A DNA stretch of 64,000 bases, from positions 250,544,484 to 250,608,483 of the forward strand of contig CP136064.1 in NCBI GenBank assembly GCA_032622095.1, written 5' to 3'. The stretch comes from Siphonodentalium dalli. Lineage: Eukaryota; Mollusca; Scaphopoda; Gadilida; Siphonodentaliidae. The notes beneath the pieces are model-generated. The model was not told the origin of the DNA. It made no database searches and worked only from the letters and a program-made list of their open reading frames with translations. Shown piece by piece: positions 1 through 11,935 of this stretch. Position 1 is the first letter of the stretch; the number at the start of each line of letters is the position of its first letter. Both the position numbers and the translations under genes were made by a program.

Positions 1-221
1 GAAATCCAACATTACAGCATTATTCATTATTCAGCTGCATCACATATGCTTTGGCTCATACGTTACTTTACGTGCATACATTCTAGTAGTATGTCTTGGG
101 CTATCCTTAGTCTCAGATATTTTTTGGGCCATCGTTATAGTTACCTGTATGTTATATTTGCACTGAGCAATTAGCGGAGTGAGAATTGCTGGCTTGCTAC
201 TGCCACTAATAATTGCAAGTT

Positions 222-330
222 GTTACAGGGGGTGGAAAAAACTTTTTTCCGGGCACGTATGCCGGGGTGGGTGGGTGGTCGATAGGACCAACAAACAATT
301 TTTTCCGCAACTCAAAAATATTTTTCCTGC
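222..330. repeat. G-tract / oligo-A interspersed repeat fragment
   Basis: Short G runs (GGGGGTGG, GGGGTGGGTGGGTGG) alternate with oligo-A/T blocks ending in TTTTTTCC. The same alternation occurs at 595-790, 23700-23830 and 24330-24470, so this is a dispersed low-complexity repeat. No coding signal. Confidence 0.5.
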
Positions 331-594
331 AAGTCTTTTTGACAGTTTTTGCAATGAGTTTGGCTTAACTTAAAACACATCTATATGTCAATATTAACAT
401 AAATGACAAATTTCATGATGATCAGACAAACAGTATAGCCTGTAGCCCATGCTAATGGATTGAATTTTGAAATCCAGCAGCCACGTTTTTTTGACCGAAT
501 AACCCCAAAATGACTTGTTCCTATTTACATGTCATTGTTCACATCCATGACTAATAGTATGCACAGAAATTCATATACAATTTACAGTGAAATC

Positions 595-790
595 CCCCCC
601 GCAAATATCTGTTTTAGTGTTAACAGCGGGGTGGGTGTCAAAAAATGGTCGGAAAAAACTGCCGAAAACGGAGAAAAAAAATTGGACTCCGGGGTGGGTG
701 GGTCCCAACAAGGGTCGAAAGTCAAAAATCAGCATACGTGCCTGCAAATTTTTTTCCGACCCCCCCCCCCCTGGTTGTTACAAAAAATTA
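595..790. repeat. G-tract / oligo-A repeat, longer copy
   Basis: Contains GGGGTGGGTG twice, blocks of CGGAAAAAA type and a C13-like run near 760. Three overlapping short reading frames across it are by-products of low complexity. Related to 222-330 and to the two copies near 24 kb. Confidence 0.5.
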
Positions 791-850
791 TATCCTGTAT
801 TTTTGTAGTATTGGTTCTCATGATGGTTTGGTCATGAATGAATATATAGA

Positions 851-974
851 TAGAACGACACAAGTGTGTGAACTGGTTAACGTTATTGCACGAGTTTGTT
901 GTGACGCGATGGTAAAACGAGAACCGGAGGCGAGTGCAATAACGTTAACATGTTCACACAACTGTGTTGTTCTA
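851..974. repeat. Fold-back hairpin 1 (variable-stem class)
   Basis: Left arm from 851 (TAGAACGACACAAGTGTG) pairs imperfectly with the right arm ending at 974; GTTAACGTTATTGCAC is matched exactly. The centre includes ACGAGAACCGGAGGCGAGT. Centre and flanks resemble hairpins at 9822, 14501, 15167, 26521 and 31507, whose stems are otherwise unrelated. Confidence 0.7.
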
Positions 975-1683
975 TGTTTATTGCACGCTCTGAAGATTGC
1001 AGCTTGTAACATACTAACATTTAGGTCGATATTGTATTTAATTGAACAAACATGTGCTTAATGTAGACTATACCCCACAATTTAGCGAAGATATTTTCTG
1101 TTAAAGTTGACGTCGCCAGTGAAGTTGTTGACGTAATAGGTTTGTATTATTCAAGAACAATACACATTTCAATTCTTTTTTATATTGCTGTATTTCGCAC
1201 AAATAAGCCATTGGGTGTGCAATAAAATAGACTATTTCTCATTGTCTTATCATTGAGCTTATCATTTAAATATTCAGTGATGGTATCAATCATTTGTATT
1301 CTTGCTATTGAATTATGTGCTGCCTGTATTGCTACAGTTATGGACTGACTTGTTAAAATCTGTTTTGTGTTGAGATTGTCCCTTTGTTATAAATTATTTT
1401 TTGTGTATAAATGTAGCATTGGAACGTTTTGTCGTGCATTAATAGTGTAATAGAGTGGTTGTTGCGAGGTACCTGGTGAGTGATAATTGGCTCGCTTACC
1501 AACTTTTTGTGTATTGCTTTATTTTTAGGCGTTATTTTAATGTATTTTGCTAGTGTACTTGTGTATTAGGATGGTAGCTATGAGTTATTTGGTGGAGTAA
1601 CAATTGACTCGGTTACCAAATGTGTGTATATTGTTTTTTCTTTGATGCATCAGTTTAGTTTGGATATAGAAATGGTTAGAGTT
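975..1683. other. No recognisable feature
   Basis: AT-rich sequence without a long reading frame, clear inverted repeat or tandem repeat that I could see. Confidence 0.5.
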
Positions 1684-1929
1684 AGTGATAGTGTACAGTG
1701 TGATAGTGTACAGTGTTATAGTGTACTAGTGTACAGTGTGATAGTGTACAGTGTTATAGTGTACAGTGTTATAGTGTAGTGTGATAGTGTACAGTGTGAT
1801 AGTGTACAGTGTGATAGTGTACAGTGTGATAGTGTACAGTGTTATAGTGTACAGTGTTATAGTGTACAGTGTTATAGTGTATAGTGTACAGTGTTATAGT
1901 GTACAGTGTTATAGTGTACAGTGTTATAG
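1684..1929. repeat. 15-base minisatellite
   Basis: About 16 head-to-tail units of AGTGTACAGTGTKAT (K = G or T), with a few truncated units near 1725, 1775 and 1880. The unit length is a multiple of three, so reading frames stay open on both strands; these are not genes. Confidence 0.92.
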
Positions 1930-2419
1930 GAGGCAACAACAAGGCAGGGCCTTCCATTGCAGCAATAGGTTTGTGTCCAGTCAAGAAAAAGATTTCTCAA
2001 AAATATCAGATTGAGAAGTATTGCTGACCCCGACTGTATGAAAAAAACAAATACTCCTTAGTAAGGGTAGGCGTCAAAATATTCCTGGATTTAGGCTGAG
2101 AAATGTCGAAAACCTATACATGCATGTTACAGAGGTCTCAAATCAGATTGCACATTGTAATTTAGCACCCCAAATTGCAGAAGATTCAGATAAAGATGCT
2201 TTCATCTAATGGAAAGAGTAAAAACAATGTTGTGTTGGCATCAGTGTTCTCTGGACAGTGTCGTCGAAAGGGTTTTACTTTTAACACCAGTAGGAAATTG
2301 GATCCAAGTACTTCTCCAATTCATGGCTATTATATAAACATCTGTGATGTTTGAGGTAGCATATGTCACATGAAGTGGTTCTGCTCAATAGAATGAGCTA
2401 TCATCAAATTTAGGCTCCC
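1930..2419. other. No recognisable feature
   Basis: Unique-looking AT-rich sequence between the minisatellite and a TTAA-flanked MITE. No gene signal seen. Confidence 0.45.
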
Positions 2420-2764
2420 TTAACCCTTTACCCAACAAACCGGCCAAATAAAGCTTCAACAGCCTAAAATATCTTCGGTCTGTCTCAATAGAACCATACA
2501 AATATGGATATCATTGGAACCGGTTCCTTGACCACATTGTGATAGTTACAGTTATGCCCTGTGCCAATGCATTCTCTTATATATGCGAGTCGACCATAGG
2601 TCGCCTCGCATATATAAGAGAATGCATTGGCCTAAAAAACAATTTTATAATTTGTAATGTGTTAAGCCAATGCATTCTCTTATATATGCGAGGCGACCTA
2701 TGGTCGACTCGCATATATAAGAGAATGCATTGGCACAGGGCCGTTCTGTTGGATAAAGGGTTAA
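2420..2764. mobile_element. TTAA-flanked MITE with paired palindromes (copy 1)
   Basis: Bounded by TTAA at 2420-2423 and 2761-2764, with inverted ends reading TTAACCCTTTACCCAACA and its near complement. It holds two 69-base palindromes, 2563-2631 and 2666-2734, in opposite orientation. Other copies are at 29243-29642, 34963-35362 and 42779-43181, and one starts at 63970. TTAA duplication is known for piggyBac and Kolobok transposons; no transposase is present, so assignment is inference. Confidence 0.85.
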
Positions 2765-2810
2765 ATAAACCAAACTACCTTTTCTGATATTGACCATGCA
2801 ATTGGTCACA

Positions 2811-3802
2811 ATGGAAGCTACTGACATGAAAGCAGCCGGAGTGGAAGATAAGAGATTAGCTATGGACATAACTGATTTTTACCAAGGTATTCCTGCCATA
2901 ATAGTCATAGCTGATGGCGTGTAATCCCACAGAACAACAAACATTCTTGCAATGCTCTTGGTGAGTGACTATTGGTCAGCCAACAGGTACGACACTCCAC
3001 ATTGGTGCTTTCAACAAGTACTGCTTCATATGCACCTTTGTCCAAACAAAATGTGTAGAACGACGCGACAACAGCCGAGAGGCTCCTGCGCCGGAAATAT
3101 ACAGATACAGATAGAATCTCAAAAGTACGAGTGCTTCCTTAATGGGACTGGGAGCAGACAACAAATGGAGAATGACATTATAGTTCAAACTTTTTTTAAC
3201 AGGCTGTTTTATGCGTTTCATCGGTGATGGAGATAGTTCTGTGTATTTTATAATCTTGTCTGAGGTACCAGTCTGGGGCAGCTATGTGAAAAACATTGAG
3301 TGTTCCAACAAAGCCTGTAAATGTTTTCGATCAAGTCTCGCGAATTTAGTTACGGAAAAGCATTACAAAGGTAAGAAACAATTGAAAAGCTCACAAGTGT
3401 CAAAACAACAACTGCTGTACGTTGCACAATTCGAACGCCCTCATCTGAGTCGGACAACCAACCTTGAAAAATATGTCAGATACAGTGTTCAACATATTTC
3501 GGCTTCCACAATAATTGTAGTGAATGTAAAAAAAAATCTGAAAATGCCCAAATAGATATGAAAAAAGATAAACAAAATCCGTCTAGTTCTACCGAAACAC
3601 TTGATTCAGTCATTAGGGAAATTACAGTTCTGACATATGGAATGATGGAAATTCCATCGACGAGCAGGATGAACCAAGGGTCGTCGAGAAACAAACTGTC
3701 AAAGAAATTGATCCACAAATGCTCGCCAACATCTCAGTTCTCTTGGTTCGATTAGCTTCTAAGGCTAGCATCCTGATTCAAATTGCAACAAATGCTGCAT
3801 AA
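2811..3802 (+). pseudogene. Mutator-like transposase-domain gene, degenerate
   Basis: Reading across frames on the plus strand gives, in order, pieces I associate with the Mutator-like transposase domain found in many invertebrate proteins: MKAAGVEDKRLAMDI near 2827, DFYQGIPAIIVIADG near 2874, VTIGQQTGTTLHIGAFNKYC near 2965-3025, QMENDIIVQTFF near 3162, FIGDGDSSVY near 3217, VPVWG near 3268 and CSNKACKCFRSSLANLV near 3304, then CSECKKKSENAQ and a lysine-rich tail ending at TAA 3800-3802. At least three frame changes and an in-frame TAA after IVIADGV break it. Immediately upstream is a MITE (2420-2764), and a hAT-like MITE follows. The domain call rests on recalled family motifs and should be confirmed by profile search. 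No complete protein could be made. Confidence 0.7.
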
Positions 3803-3869
3803 AACTGAATGGGTGTGAACATGAAATATGGTGAGGGAATATAATGCAAGGTGCTATGGCGGCGCTCTT

Positions 3870-4021
3870 TGGTCCGCAATTACATCCTAACCAATTACAA
3901 TTGCAATTACATGTAATTGAGAATAAACTCAATTACCAATTACATGCAATTACTTGAAAAAATGTAAGTAATTACAATCAATTACAATTACAAATTACAA
4001 TTACCCCATCCCTGGTCCGCA
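3870..4021. mobile_element. hAT-like MITE made of AATTAC repeats
   Basis: An internal 134 bases (3879-4012) of repeated AATTAC/GTAATTG motifs is flanked by TGGTCCGCA at 3870-3878 and again at 4013-4021, a likely target-site duplication. The right end reads ATTACCCCATCCC, close to the usual hAT terminus; the left terminus is eroded. Non-autonomous. Confidence 0.7.
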
Positions 4022-4835
4022 CTGGGAAATTGTAATCAAAACCGATTCTGGATCTGCAAAGGCCCTATACAAAGCTCGAGCTGCAAAACTGTTTGTTAAA
4101 GACATGCTATGGACTTGTTCGAGTGCGTGAAACTGATAAGGTAGTAATCAGGCGGTATGTCAATATGGGGAATGTAGTATTCTACTAACATCGCCGAACA
4201 TTTCAAAGAATTCGATCGTACCACTCTATAGAAAACATAGTCTGAACTACGCTCATTGTAAATATTTACATCTTGATTCGGGACGCAACTATCGGCGATA
4301 AACTAACGCAAATGATTTCGCAGCCGAGAGTCATTGCATTTAAGTAATATATAAGAATGGTGGTGTGTGTTATCAATTTGGATTAATATTCTTAAAAATA
4401 ACAACTTTATTCTCCATTTCTATTTGATCACTCAGCCGGTTGTTTCACATCACTTTAATAAGAATAAGCAGCAGAGGAAACGTCGCCTTCAGTGGGAAAT
4501 TTTAATGGGAAAGTTGAATTCCTCCTAAAATGCTAATATGGCCCCCATATTATTCACCCATGACCTGTCACTTTCAGAGCTGCAAATATAATGTGATGAA
4601 TTATGCACAGCAAATTGAAATAAGTGACAGTGATGATATGTTTATCAATACAAAAATCCAATCTGATTGTGACATATTGAAAGCTGAGCGAAAAACAAAA
4701 GAATAGCATTATCAAAATTGTTACGTATTTTATCAAGAAGAAAGAAATGTGCTGCTCCTCCAATGTGAGAAAAAAGCAACATGGTACTAGACCAGGATTT
4801 AACATAGTATAATGTAACCGAAAGGCCTTTGCATG
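4022..4835. other. No recognisable feature
   Basis: AT-rich sequence with only short chance reading frames; no repeat structure noticed. Confidence 0.4.
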
Positions 4836-5235
4836 GATTTACCAGAGTACATGTATGTGCAGGTGGTACCAGAGTATATCTATGTGGTACCAAAGTATAT
4901 ATCAAGGTGGTACCAGCGTATATCCCGTTTCACCAGGGTTTTACCGGAGTATAATCTGTTCAGTTACACCATGTCTCCATCAAGAATTTACTAGAGTATT
5001 TTCTGATTTTCATTGGTTTACATGGGTTGTAACAATGTATGTCCCGTTTGATCAGCATTTTACGAGAGTAAAGTGGGTGCATCATTCCTTTGCATTGAAT
5101 TTACAAGAATGTTTACGAGAATTTCACATGTTTTTTTTAACAGAGTATATAATTGTTTAGCTGACTAAATTTACCATATTTCACCGGAGTATAGAGCCTG
5201 GTATACCATGTTTTACCAGCTTTTACCAAAGTGTA
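4836..5235. repeat. Degenerate tandem repeat, TTTACCAGAGTATA type
   Basis: A loosely periodic array (roughly 25-35 bases) in which TTTACCAGAGTAYA or GGTACCAGAGTATAT recurs about ten times, best preserved at 4840-4925. Units are diverged. The motif resembles the GTACTCCAGAGTACC minisatellite at 53575 and 56440, but the relation is uncertain. Confidence 0.6.
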
Positions 5236-5272
5236 ATTTATAAGGGATATCGTTGCAAATGGACAACGTGTT

Positions 5273-6513
5273 TATGGGAGGCCAAATTCACATTTAATAA
5301 TGAATATTGTGCTTAAGCGCAAATAGGGCATTTACGCTTAAGCGCAATTAATTGCGCTTAAGCGCAATCAATTTCGCTTAAGCATAATTGTGACTACTAT
5401 CTAACCTACCCATAAACTATTAGCATGACCTGGTGTATCACATAGCAACACAAGATGAGCATTGGGCTAATTTTGACCTGTACTCAACAGTCAACTGTGA
5501 GTATGTGTTCAACAAGGAGAATCCCTAATTACATATTATCAGCATCCCTCTATCCAAAGAATTGATGTCGCCTTCCCGGAACTCTTAGTAATTTTTTGTA
5601 TGATGTTTTTAATGTATTTTTGCACATATTTTAGCCTATACATGCATGCGGTGTCACTGCATGAGGGCTTTCTTACCTCATACAGTAATGCTCTAATTAA
5701 TCGACTTCTTAACCACAGCAGAATTATGGGTAACGTTTCAGGATTTAGTCGGAAATATGGCTTGTTGCCATTCATCGAAAAGCTCTCGAGAGCTTTCCAA
5801 TGAATGGCAACAAGCCATATTTCCGACTAAATCCTGAAAAGTTATCCATAATTCTGCTGTGGTTAAGGAGTCGATTAATTAGAGCATTACTGTATTGTTT
5901 ACTTATTGACTTAAATCAGGGAGAAAAAACCCTATTTTCATATTATCAGCATCCCTGTCCAAAAAATGGTGTGTAATCACTGGAGCTTTGGTGTCTCAGT
6001 CCTGGAGCTCTAGTTTTTCTTATTAAATCAGCATCTCTTGCACAAATCTATAGTATTTCCATGATCATATAATGTGAATGTGGTGTCACCGAGGGCTTGC
6101 TTCCCTCATATGGTGTGCCTGTATACTCGAAAATTTAAGAAAATCAATGTCGCCCCGACTAATACAGAAAGTAATGCTATTGCAAGTAGCCCCAACTAAT
6201 ATATACCGAAGATAATATAATGCTATCACGAGTCGCTCCAACTAAAACAGAAGGTGATACTATTGCGAGTCAGCCATTTTGATAAAGAAGTTGGGCTAGC
6301 TCCCTACCCAAATCAAACCATTGAAACCAAGAGGTGACATGTCAATAGGATTTATGCTAAGTTATGGAGAAACCTATTTATTCACCAGGGGTGTTTTGTT
6401 ACATATAACCATGAATTGCGCTTAAGCGCAATTAATTGCTCTTAAGCGCAATTGATTGCGCTTAAGCGTAATTATTTGCGCTTAAGCGCAAAGCGCAAAT
6501 TTGGCCTCCCATA
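5273..6513. mobile_element. 1.24-kb terminal-inverted-repeat element with GCGCTTAAGC arrays
   Basis: Terminal inverted repeats TATGGGAGGCCAAATT (5273-5288) and its complement (6498-6513) enclose the element. Just inside each end lies an array of GCGCTTAAGCGCAATT-type units (5310-5390 and 6415-6495), itself palindromic. Flanks ACGTGTTT and ACGTGTTC suggest an 8-base target duplication with one difference, which would fit hAT. No transposase frame. A TA-flanked palindromic MITE is nested at 5681-5894, and 6140-6265 has three degenerate 40-base repeats. A lone TATGGGAGGCC end also occurs at 19237. Confidence 0.82.
5681..5894. mobile_element. Palindromic Tc1/mariner-like MITE (copy 1)
   Basis: Near-perfect palindrome with ends TACAGTAATGC and GCATTACTGTA, i.e. 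CAGTAATGC inside a TA duplication. The stem includes CCACAGCAGAATTATGG and the centre AAGCTCTCGAGAGCTTT. The second copy is at 26845-27062. Ends and TA target resemble Tc1/mariner; no transposase. Confidence 0.85.
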
Positions 6514-8042
6514 CGTGTTCGGAAGATAATTGGTCATAGACCATTTCATTCACCTATTATCATTTATTGATTCTACGTTATTATGCAAGCCAGATTGGCT
6601 CTATGTTGTAAGAATGATAACTCTATCGTTTGTGTATTAAAACTTTGTTCCGAAAACGTGTGCTTCAGATTCTCGTCACAGCAGCTGACACCAAACTAAA
6701 ACAATTTATTTAAATAAATAACAAACAAAAAACCCAATTACGCCCACTAGATATGCGCCTATTTGAGCACCAGGCGTACGCTCCCAATATATGCGTTTTC
6801 ACTGTGACCCGCGCCATCCAACAGCATGACGGGTAGTCCACTATGGGCTTATATATCAGAACTAAATAAGGCAAATATGTCAATATTTAGGTCCAATATG
6901 AATCTATTTGCCCGTTGATATATTGAAGTAGCATAATAATATGATCAATATTCGTATAAAAGTGTAGGATATGTCTGTCATGTCACATGTCACAAATAGT
7001 TGACCTGATTACTAAATCAGAATACTTTGGCGTGTTTTAAGAGTTCAGCTGAATTGCAACTGACGCCAGTTATTTATATCGATTACGGGATCGTTGCAAA
7101 GTGCTTGAACATCTTACATTGGGCTGACTTAATGTGCTAGGTGGGCTAGTCTCAAATTTTCAGTAGATTTTGTAAAAAATATAGAATATAATTAATCAGC
7201 TTTGTTTTATATTATTTTATTATATATGGTAATACATCATCAAAAAGCTATATAATATACGAAATGAATGTAGTGGGTGTGTGTTCGTTTGGGATACATT
7301 TAGTGAGAACCGATTCGCGGCCCCACGATATGCCACCAAAGACAACAACGCCGTATCCCTCAATAACACACACTACATTAATTTCTTAAATACCACTTGA
7401 TGCAGTGCTTTTCTGCGTAGTATCATGCACAATATTACCAGACATTAGCTTGAAGAGACAGCAATGTTCAACACGCCACGTGACATGTATGTAAAATCAT
7501 ATCGGCCGTATACGTCACGTGGCTGTCAATATATTCTTCTATGTTCGAGGTATATCTACATTCGATGGCGAAATTATTCATTGGGTATGCTTTCAACAAC
7601 ATGTGGATCATTTGTGATACCTCCTGCTGTCAGAGGATGTTGTTCAAATTTAACAATGATATCCTGTCTCCTTTCTCTAACACTGCTCGATTAAGGTTAA
7701 TAAAATCTCTTTCCAAATGTTATATTCCATAAAGTTCGTAAATTCAATGTCTACTATAATTATATAAAAGTGTAGATCACGATCCAGCAGTCATATAGAT
7801 AAGCGCGTTTCTATCGGAAAATAGAAATTCGTGCGGTTTCAATACGATTTTATCGCTGTACCCGACCGACTGGAGATACAGATAAAATTTTAGTTGATTC
7901 GTGGTAAATTAACACATCATTCATTACCACAGACGAACCATTATTTCGACATATATGTATTCTGATAAGACAAATAGTCAAATAATTTGCGTAGGTTTAT
8001 ATAACGTGCATGGAAGTCCACGGCGCATGCGTTAGAATATAT
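6514..8042. other. No recognisable gene or repeat
   Basis: AT-rich with only short chance frames. I saw no convincing splice-bounded exon or inverted repeat. Confidence 0.4.
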
Positions 8043-8165
8043 CATACTATATTATATCTCACGTGACTTTCTCGCATTCTGATTGGCTGCACACGGCTAT
8101 ACTATTTTACGATATTATATCTCACGTGACTTTCTCGTATTCTGATTGGCTGCACATTTTACGAT
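8043..8165. repeat. Two-unit direct repeat
   Basis: TATCTCACGTGACTTTCTCG followed by TATTCTGATTGGCTGCACA occurs twice about 65 bases apart with one or two differences. It contains a CACGTG box and an inverted CCAAT (ATTGG). A regulatory role is possible but unsupported. Confidence 0.65.
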
Positions 8166-9821
8166 AGTACCCCAGTAGGATTCATACATGCCTACTATTC
8201 TTTTTCTATTTATAGTAACAAACTCATTTCGTGAAATCGGGTTGCCACCTGAAGTTACGGCCAATCTTAAACTAATACCTTGTACGATACTTGTTACAAT
8301 ATCGGTATATCATTAGATTTATTGGTGAATAATGACTTTACAAATGTCCGATAATATCTAGCCAATGTATTTAATAGTTTGTCCGTTTAGTTGGCAAGCG
8401 GCCAGTCCTAATTTCGTAATGCCAGTGGGTGTCATTTAAGATTTCCTTTTCCGTTTTAATCGAAGTTTAGCAAGTTAACTTCTAAACTGTCGCCCAAATG
8501 TCTTTGCTAATGACGTATTTATAGAAATAAATACATGAATCATGAAGAGATGCTGTTAAATGTAACTAATAACATAGTTATGCTCCCCTGCTGTATCGCG
8601 CTGCGATAGGCATGTCTAAGACGCGTGGTGATGCGGGGACTTGTATCTGCTGGATTGAAAACATGGTGACTTCTGAAGTACGTCTACTTGCATCGGTGAT
8701 TTGTTTTGTCATGATTCTACAAAATCACACGTGCCAATTCTCTACGCTTTGTGAAAGGTGTCGTTCAGTTAAACCAACTTTACAGAATCACTCTCTTCAC
8801 CTAACCTCACAGTTCACGATCGCCAAACATTATTCCTTTGTAAATTCCACTGATTCGATCGCTTGGTTACGCGACGCACATCGACTATGTCTTTGACTCA
8901 ATGAACAGTCCCGCCAATGCGTAGGTTCTAATTTGGCTCACACACATTATATAGCAAACTCTCATATTTACGACTAATGGAATTGGTTGTTCAAACTTGA
9001 CTTTTTCTGCATGTGTTATGTAGGCTCCACAAAACGGCATCCAGTGTAGCTGGCGTGATATTTATGTTCCTGTATTTTATGGGACCTTTTTTGTTTTATA
9101 TCATCGCATCCACCACTTTATATATTTGTTTTATATCAACACATTTATCTCTCTCTCTCTTTCTTCTCTCTCTCTCTTCTCTCTCCATATCGCTCGCTCA
9201 CTCGCTCCTCATACTTGCACACACTTCTCTCAATCTGTTCAATAATTTACATACGTACGTGTTTGAATGTGTTACATTTAAACCTAGTTTTCAGTATTTA
9301 TTTGTCCAAACCATTTTGAACAGTGCTACATTTATATATGTCACATGCGTATGGCTTGTAATTGCTTTGCTAACATTTATACTCATTTTGTGCCTCATCT
9401 CAACATGCTTCATTGGATTAATTGTTTATAATGCTTTTGCAATTTGTGTTTCATTTTTATACGGCCTTTATTTGTTTAGCCTTTATGCCGTTTTCGTGTG
9501 ATATATGTAACATGCAAATGGCCACGCCAATTATGCCAATTGTCTATTCTTGATGTGTGTGTATACAATTTGCCTGCCTGATTATCTAATTCCGTGTTTT
9601 TTTTGTGTGATTCCAGGTTGAAATTAAACTACTATAATTTTGCAACCTTGGCGTGGATTTGTCCCAAACAGCCCAACTGAAACACCTGCCATCGTCAAAA
9701 GATTTACGTAAATTGTAAAATCTGAGACCGATTTCCAAAATTCACGGTATATAAAAATGTGGCAAAATCAGATGCAGTAATTGTGTGAGAATTGGCACCA
9801 ATGTTCGATATAATATAATAA
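8166..9821. other. No recognisable gene; short CT-rich run
   Basis: Includes a (CT)n-rich stretch at about 9145-9190. The 162-codon plus-strand frame at 9013-9501 is hydrophobic but lacks any recognised domain and overlaps simple sequence; I do not call it a gene. Confidence 0.4.
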
Positions 9822-9957
9822 ATAATGAATGTCTTGTTGTTGACTATGCAAAAATAGTGCTCCTCTCGGAGGAATAGTCCACGAGCCGCAGGCGAGTGGA
9901 CTATTCCTCCTCTCGGACCACTATTTTGTCATAGTCAACTCCAAGACATTCATTATC
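9822..9957. repeat. Fold-back hairpin 2 (variable-stem class)
   Basis: Arms start ATAATGAATGTCTTG and end CAAGACATTCATTAT, with CCACGAGCCGCAGGCGAGTGG at the tip. Small bulges only. The tip resembles those of the other variable-stem hairpins. Confidence 0.75.
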
Positions 9958-11408
9958 TATATAATATAACTATTTAAATCCATAGAAGTATACATACACA
10001 TCATGCATGCATGGTAGCCAAATTATTTGATATATATGACCCCTATACAGAGGTACATTATTTATTTAATTGATAGCATGTTGGCAAGATATATATGTTC
10101 ATTCCCCACGTAAAGATGTACATTTTTGTATATACTTAATATCTTTATCTCAATGCATAACTTTGTTAAGGAAATATGACATAAATGAAATTGAAATTAA
10201 AAAAAATATCATTGATTTACTTGATACAGAACGTTTCAATTCCCGGTTGTTATACAGACGTATTTTTTATATCGGGAACGAATTCTGGAGCTGGGAACCG
10301 GGAAATTACGTTCCCATTATAAAAATCCTAGGCGGACCAGAATGCCAAATGGAAATTAAAATGACGGTCGGACGCTTGAGTATATCATTGAAGTTTAACA
10401 TGTTAATCATTTCTGTCGGACCACACGCCCTCCAAACCATGTAGATGATTCACGCATTCGAATTTGCTTGTTGTGATCAACATGAGTGCGAAACGATCTT
10501 ATGTGATGTGATATTTGAGGGTGGTCATGTCGTTAACAAATTCCTATCACTTTATATATTCACTGTCGATAGAATATTATCTTGTTCTTTCTTCGAATCG
10601 CCACGGACCCAGAATACCATAGCTCTATACATAGGATGGACATATACATTGCCTGTTAATAGATACTGCCTTGTTTACTCCACTTATTCCTGGCCATTCT
10701 GAGCCATAGCGTGAATATTCGAGCTTCAACCGGATACTACTATTGATGTATATGATATCGAATAATAATGTAAAAATATACACAAGTAAATATACCTGCT
10801 CTTCATTATGGAGGAATAAATAATATAATACCAGTCGGACCACATCACCAAATTTTATAGAATGGTCAATGGCAATTAGAATGATCTGAAGCTTTAGTAA
10901 TTACATTTTAAACATGGAATATCTGTTTAAATTACAAATTTTAGATAGTTTCCTGGGTATGAAATAATACGTATGACTTGGAAATACCTGCCCGGAAATG
11001 ATTCTATCAATTAATAATGATTTTGTTTCGATATTATTTTATTCAATTATTTGGAAAATTCTTTGTTCTATAAATAGAACGTTTAGATAGAAGCCTCCAG
11101 TGTGGTGATCCGAACGAATGCGAGCCACAAAATGTCTCCGATTGATTGAATCTATTGTAGTATTAAATGCGAATCAAGTGGATAAGACATAGAGTGTACC
11201 ATATGCTTATTTTCAGTTAATAAAATAACTTAAAATATCCACTAAACACATATAATAAAAAAAACGGTCGTCAATATCAGGGACCGTTATTTATGAGGTT
11301 GTATGTGTGATTTTTTATGATATTCCATTGTAACATTTGTGAAATAGGCGTATATATAGTGGCGGAATTGTATTATGTTAGTTAAAAGTTAGTGTAAACA
11401 ACACGTAC
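9958..11408. other. No recognisable exon
   Basis: The lectin gene should continue here on the minus strand after the phase-1 donor at 11408, but no further exon was recognised. Plus-strand frames at 10070-10444 and 10445-10702 have no recognised domain. Confidence 0.35.
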
Positions 11409-11644
11409 CTGACATGGGAGTCATGCAGATATAACCGTGCTGATTATTACACTGCTCCGTACGATACACAACTTGTCCGTTCCCGATTACCATGGCAACA
11501 CAATCTTCCGATGCCGGATTATTCGGCTCACCAGTAGCTGTGTCCCAGCGATAATCGTTTGAGTAAAACTCCATTGACGAAAACTGCCAGTGGTATGTTC
11601 CATACGTGGGATTGTGTTTGATGTTTACCCAGAACTTGGTTTCG
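11409..11644 (-). CDS. C-type lectin domain 2, second-half exon
   Basis: This exon encodes the C-terminal half of a C-type lectin domain. It begins after acceptor ...CTGCACAG with a phase-2 codon shared with exon 15455-15725 (AG plus C, serine) and ends in phase 1 at donor CAG/GTACGT. It reads ETKFWVNIKHNP at the start, then RWDTATGEPNNP with the EPN motif usual in mannose-type calcium sites, EDCVAMV and EQCNNQHGYIC, giving the three conserved cysteines. The second calcium motif (WND) is absent: YRTEQC stands in its place, so sugar binding may be weakened. Such domains act outside the cell or on the surface. The gene continues downstream, but no next exon was found. Confidence 0.9.
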
Positions 11645-11935
11645 CTGTGCAGGGATAAATACAAAATGTTACATTACTCATGTTATGGGGTTTTCCGCAA
11701 ACTATAACATGTATTTGTATCAATTTTATACCACATAAGTTCACGCGACAGGCCTGACATAATTGCACCACAGAATACATACACATGTCTCCAACTATTT
11801 GAAGAACATATTTGTTTGTATGTATATAGTTAACGTCGTTTTAGCCGGAATTTAAGGCCATAACTTTATTTATTTATTTATTCATATATTAATCCCCACG
11901 GATGAAGAGATGCAGCTTGAAACTTTTAAACATTT

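Noticed and set aside
1684-1929. Regular repeat that might be a regulatory array
   Set aside because: A plain 15-base minisatellite; nothing nearby suggests a regulated gene.
2645-2869. Recurring short proteins containing CANAFSYICES and similar (also at 41917 and 35202)
   Set aside because: They are translations of the 69-base palindrome and appear on both strands wherever it occurs.
8043-8165. Duplicated CACGTG plus ATTGG boxes as a promoter
   Set aside because: No gene starts nearby on either strand; the boxes are part of a two-unit direct repeat.
9013-9501. 162-codon hydrophobic frame that looks like a membrane protein
   Set aside because: T-rich DNA yields Phe/Leu/Ile codons by composition; it includes a (CT)n run and shows no recognised family, splice sites or start context.
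10070-10702. Two adjacent frames of 124 and 85 codons
   Set aside because: No recognised motif; composition and placement in a probable intron favour chance.
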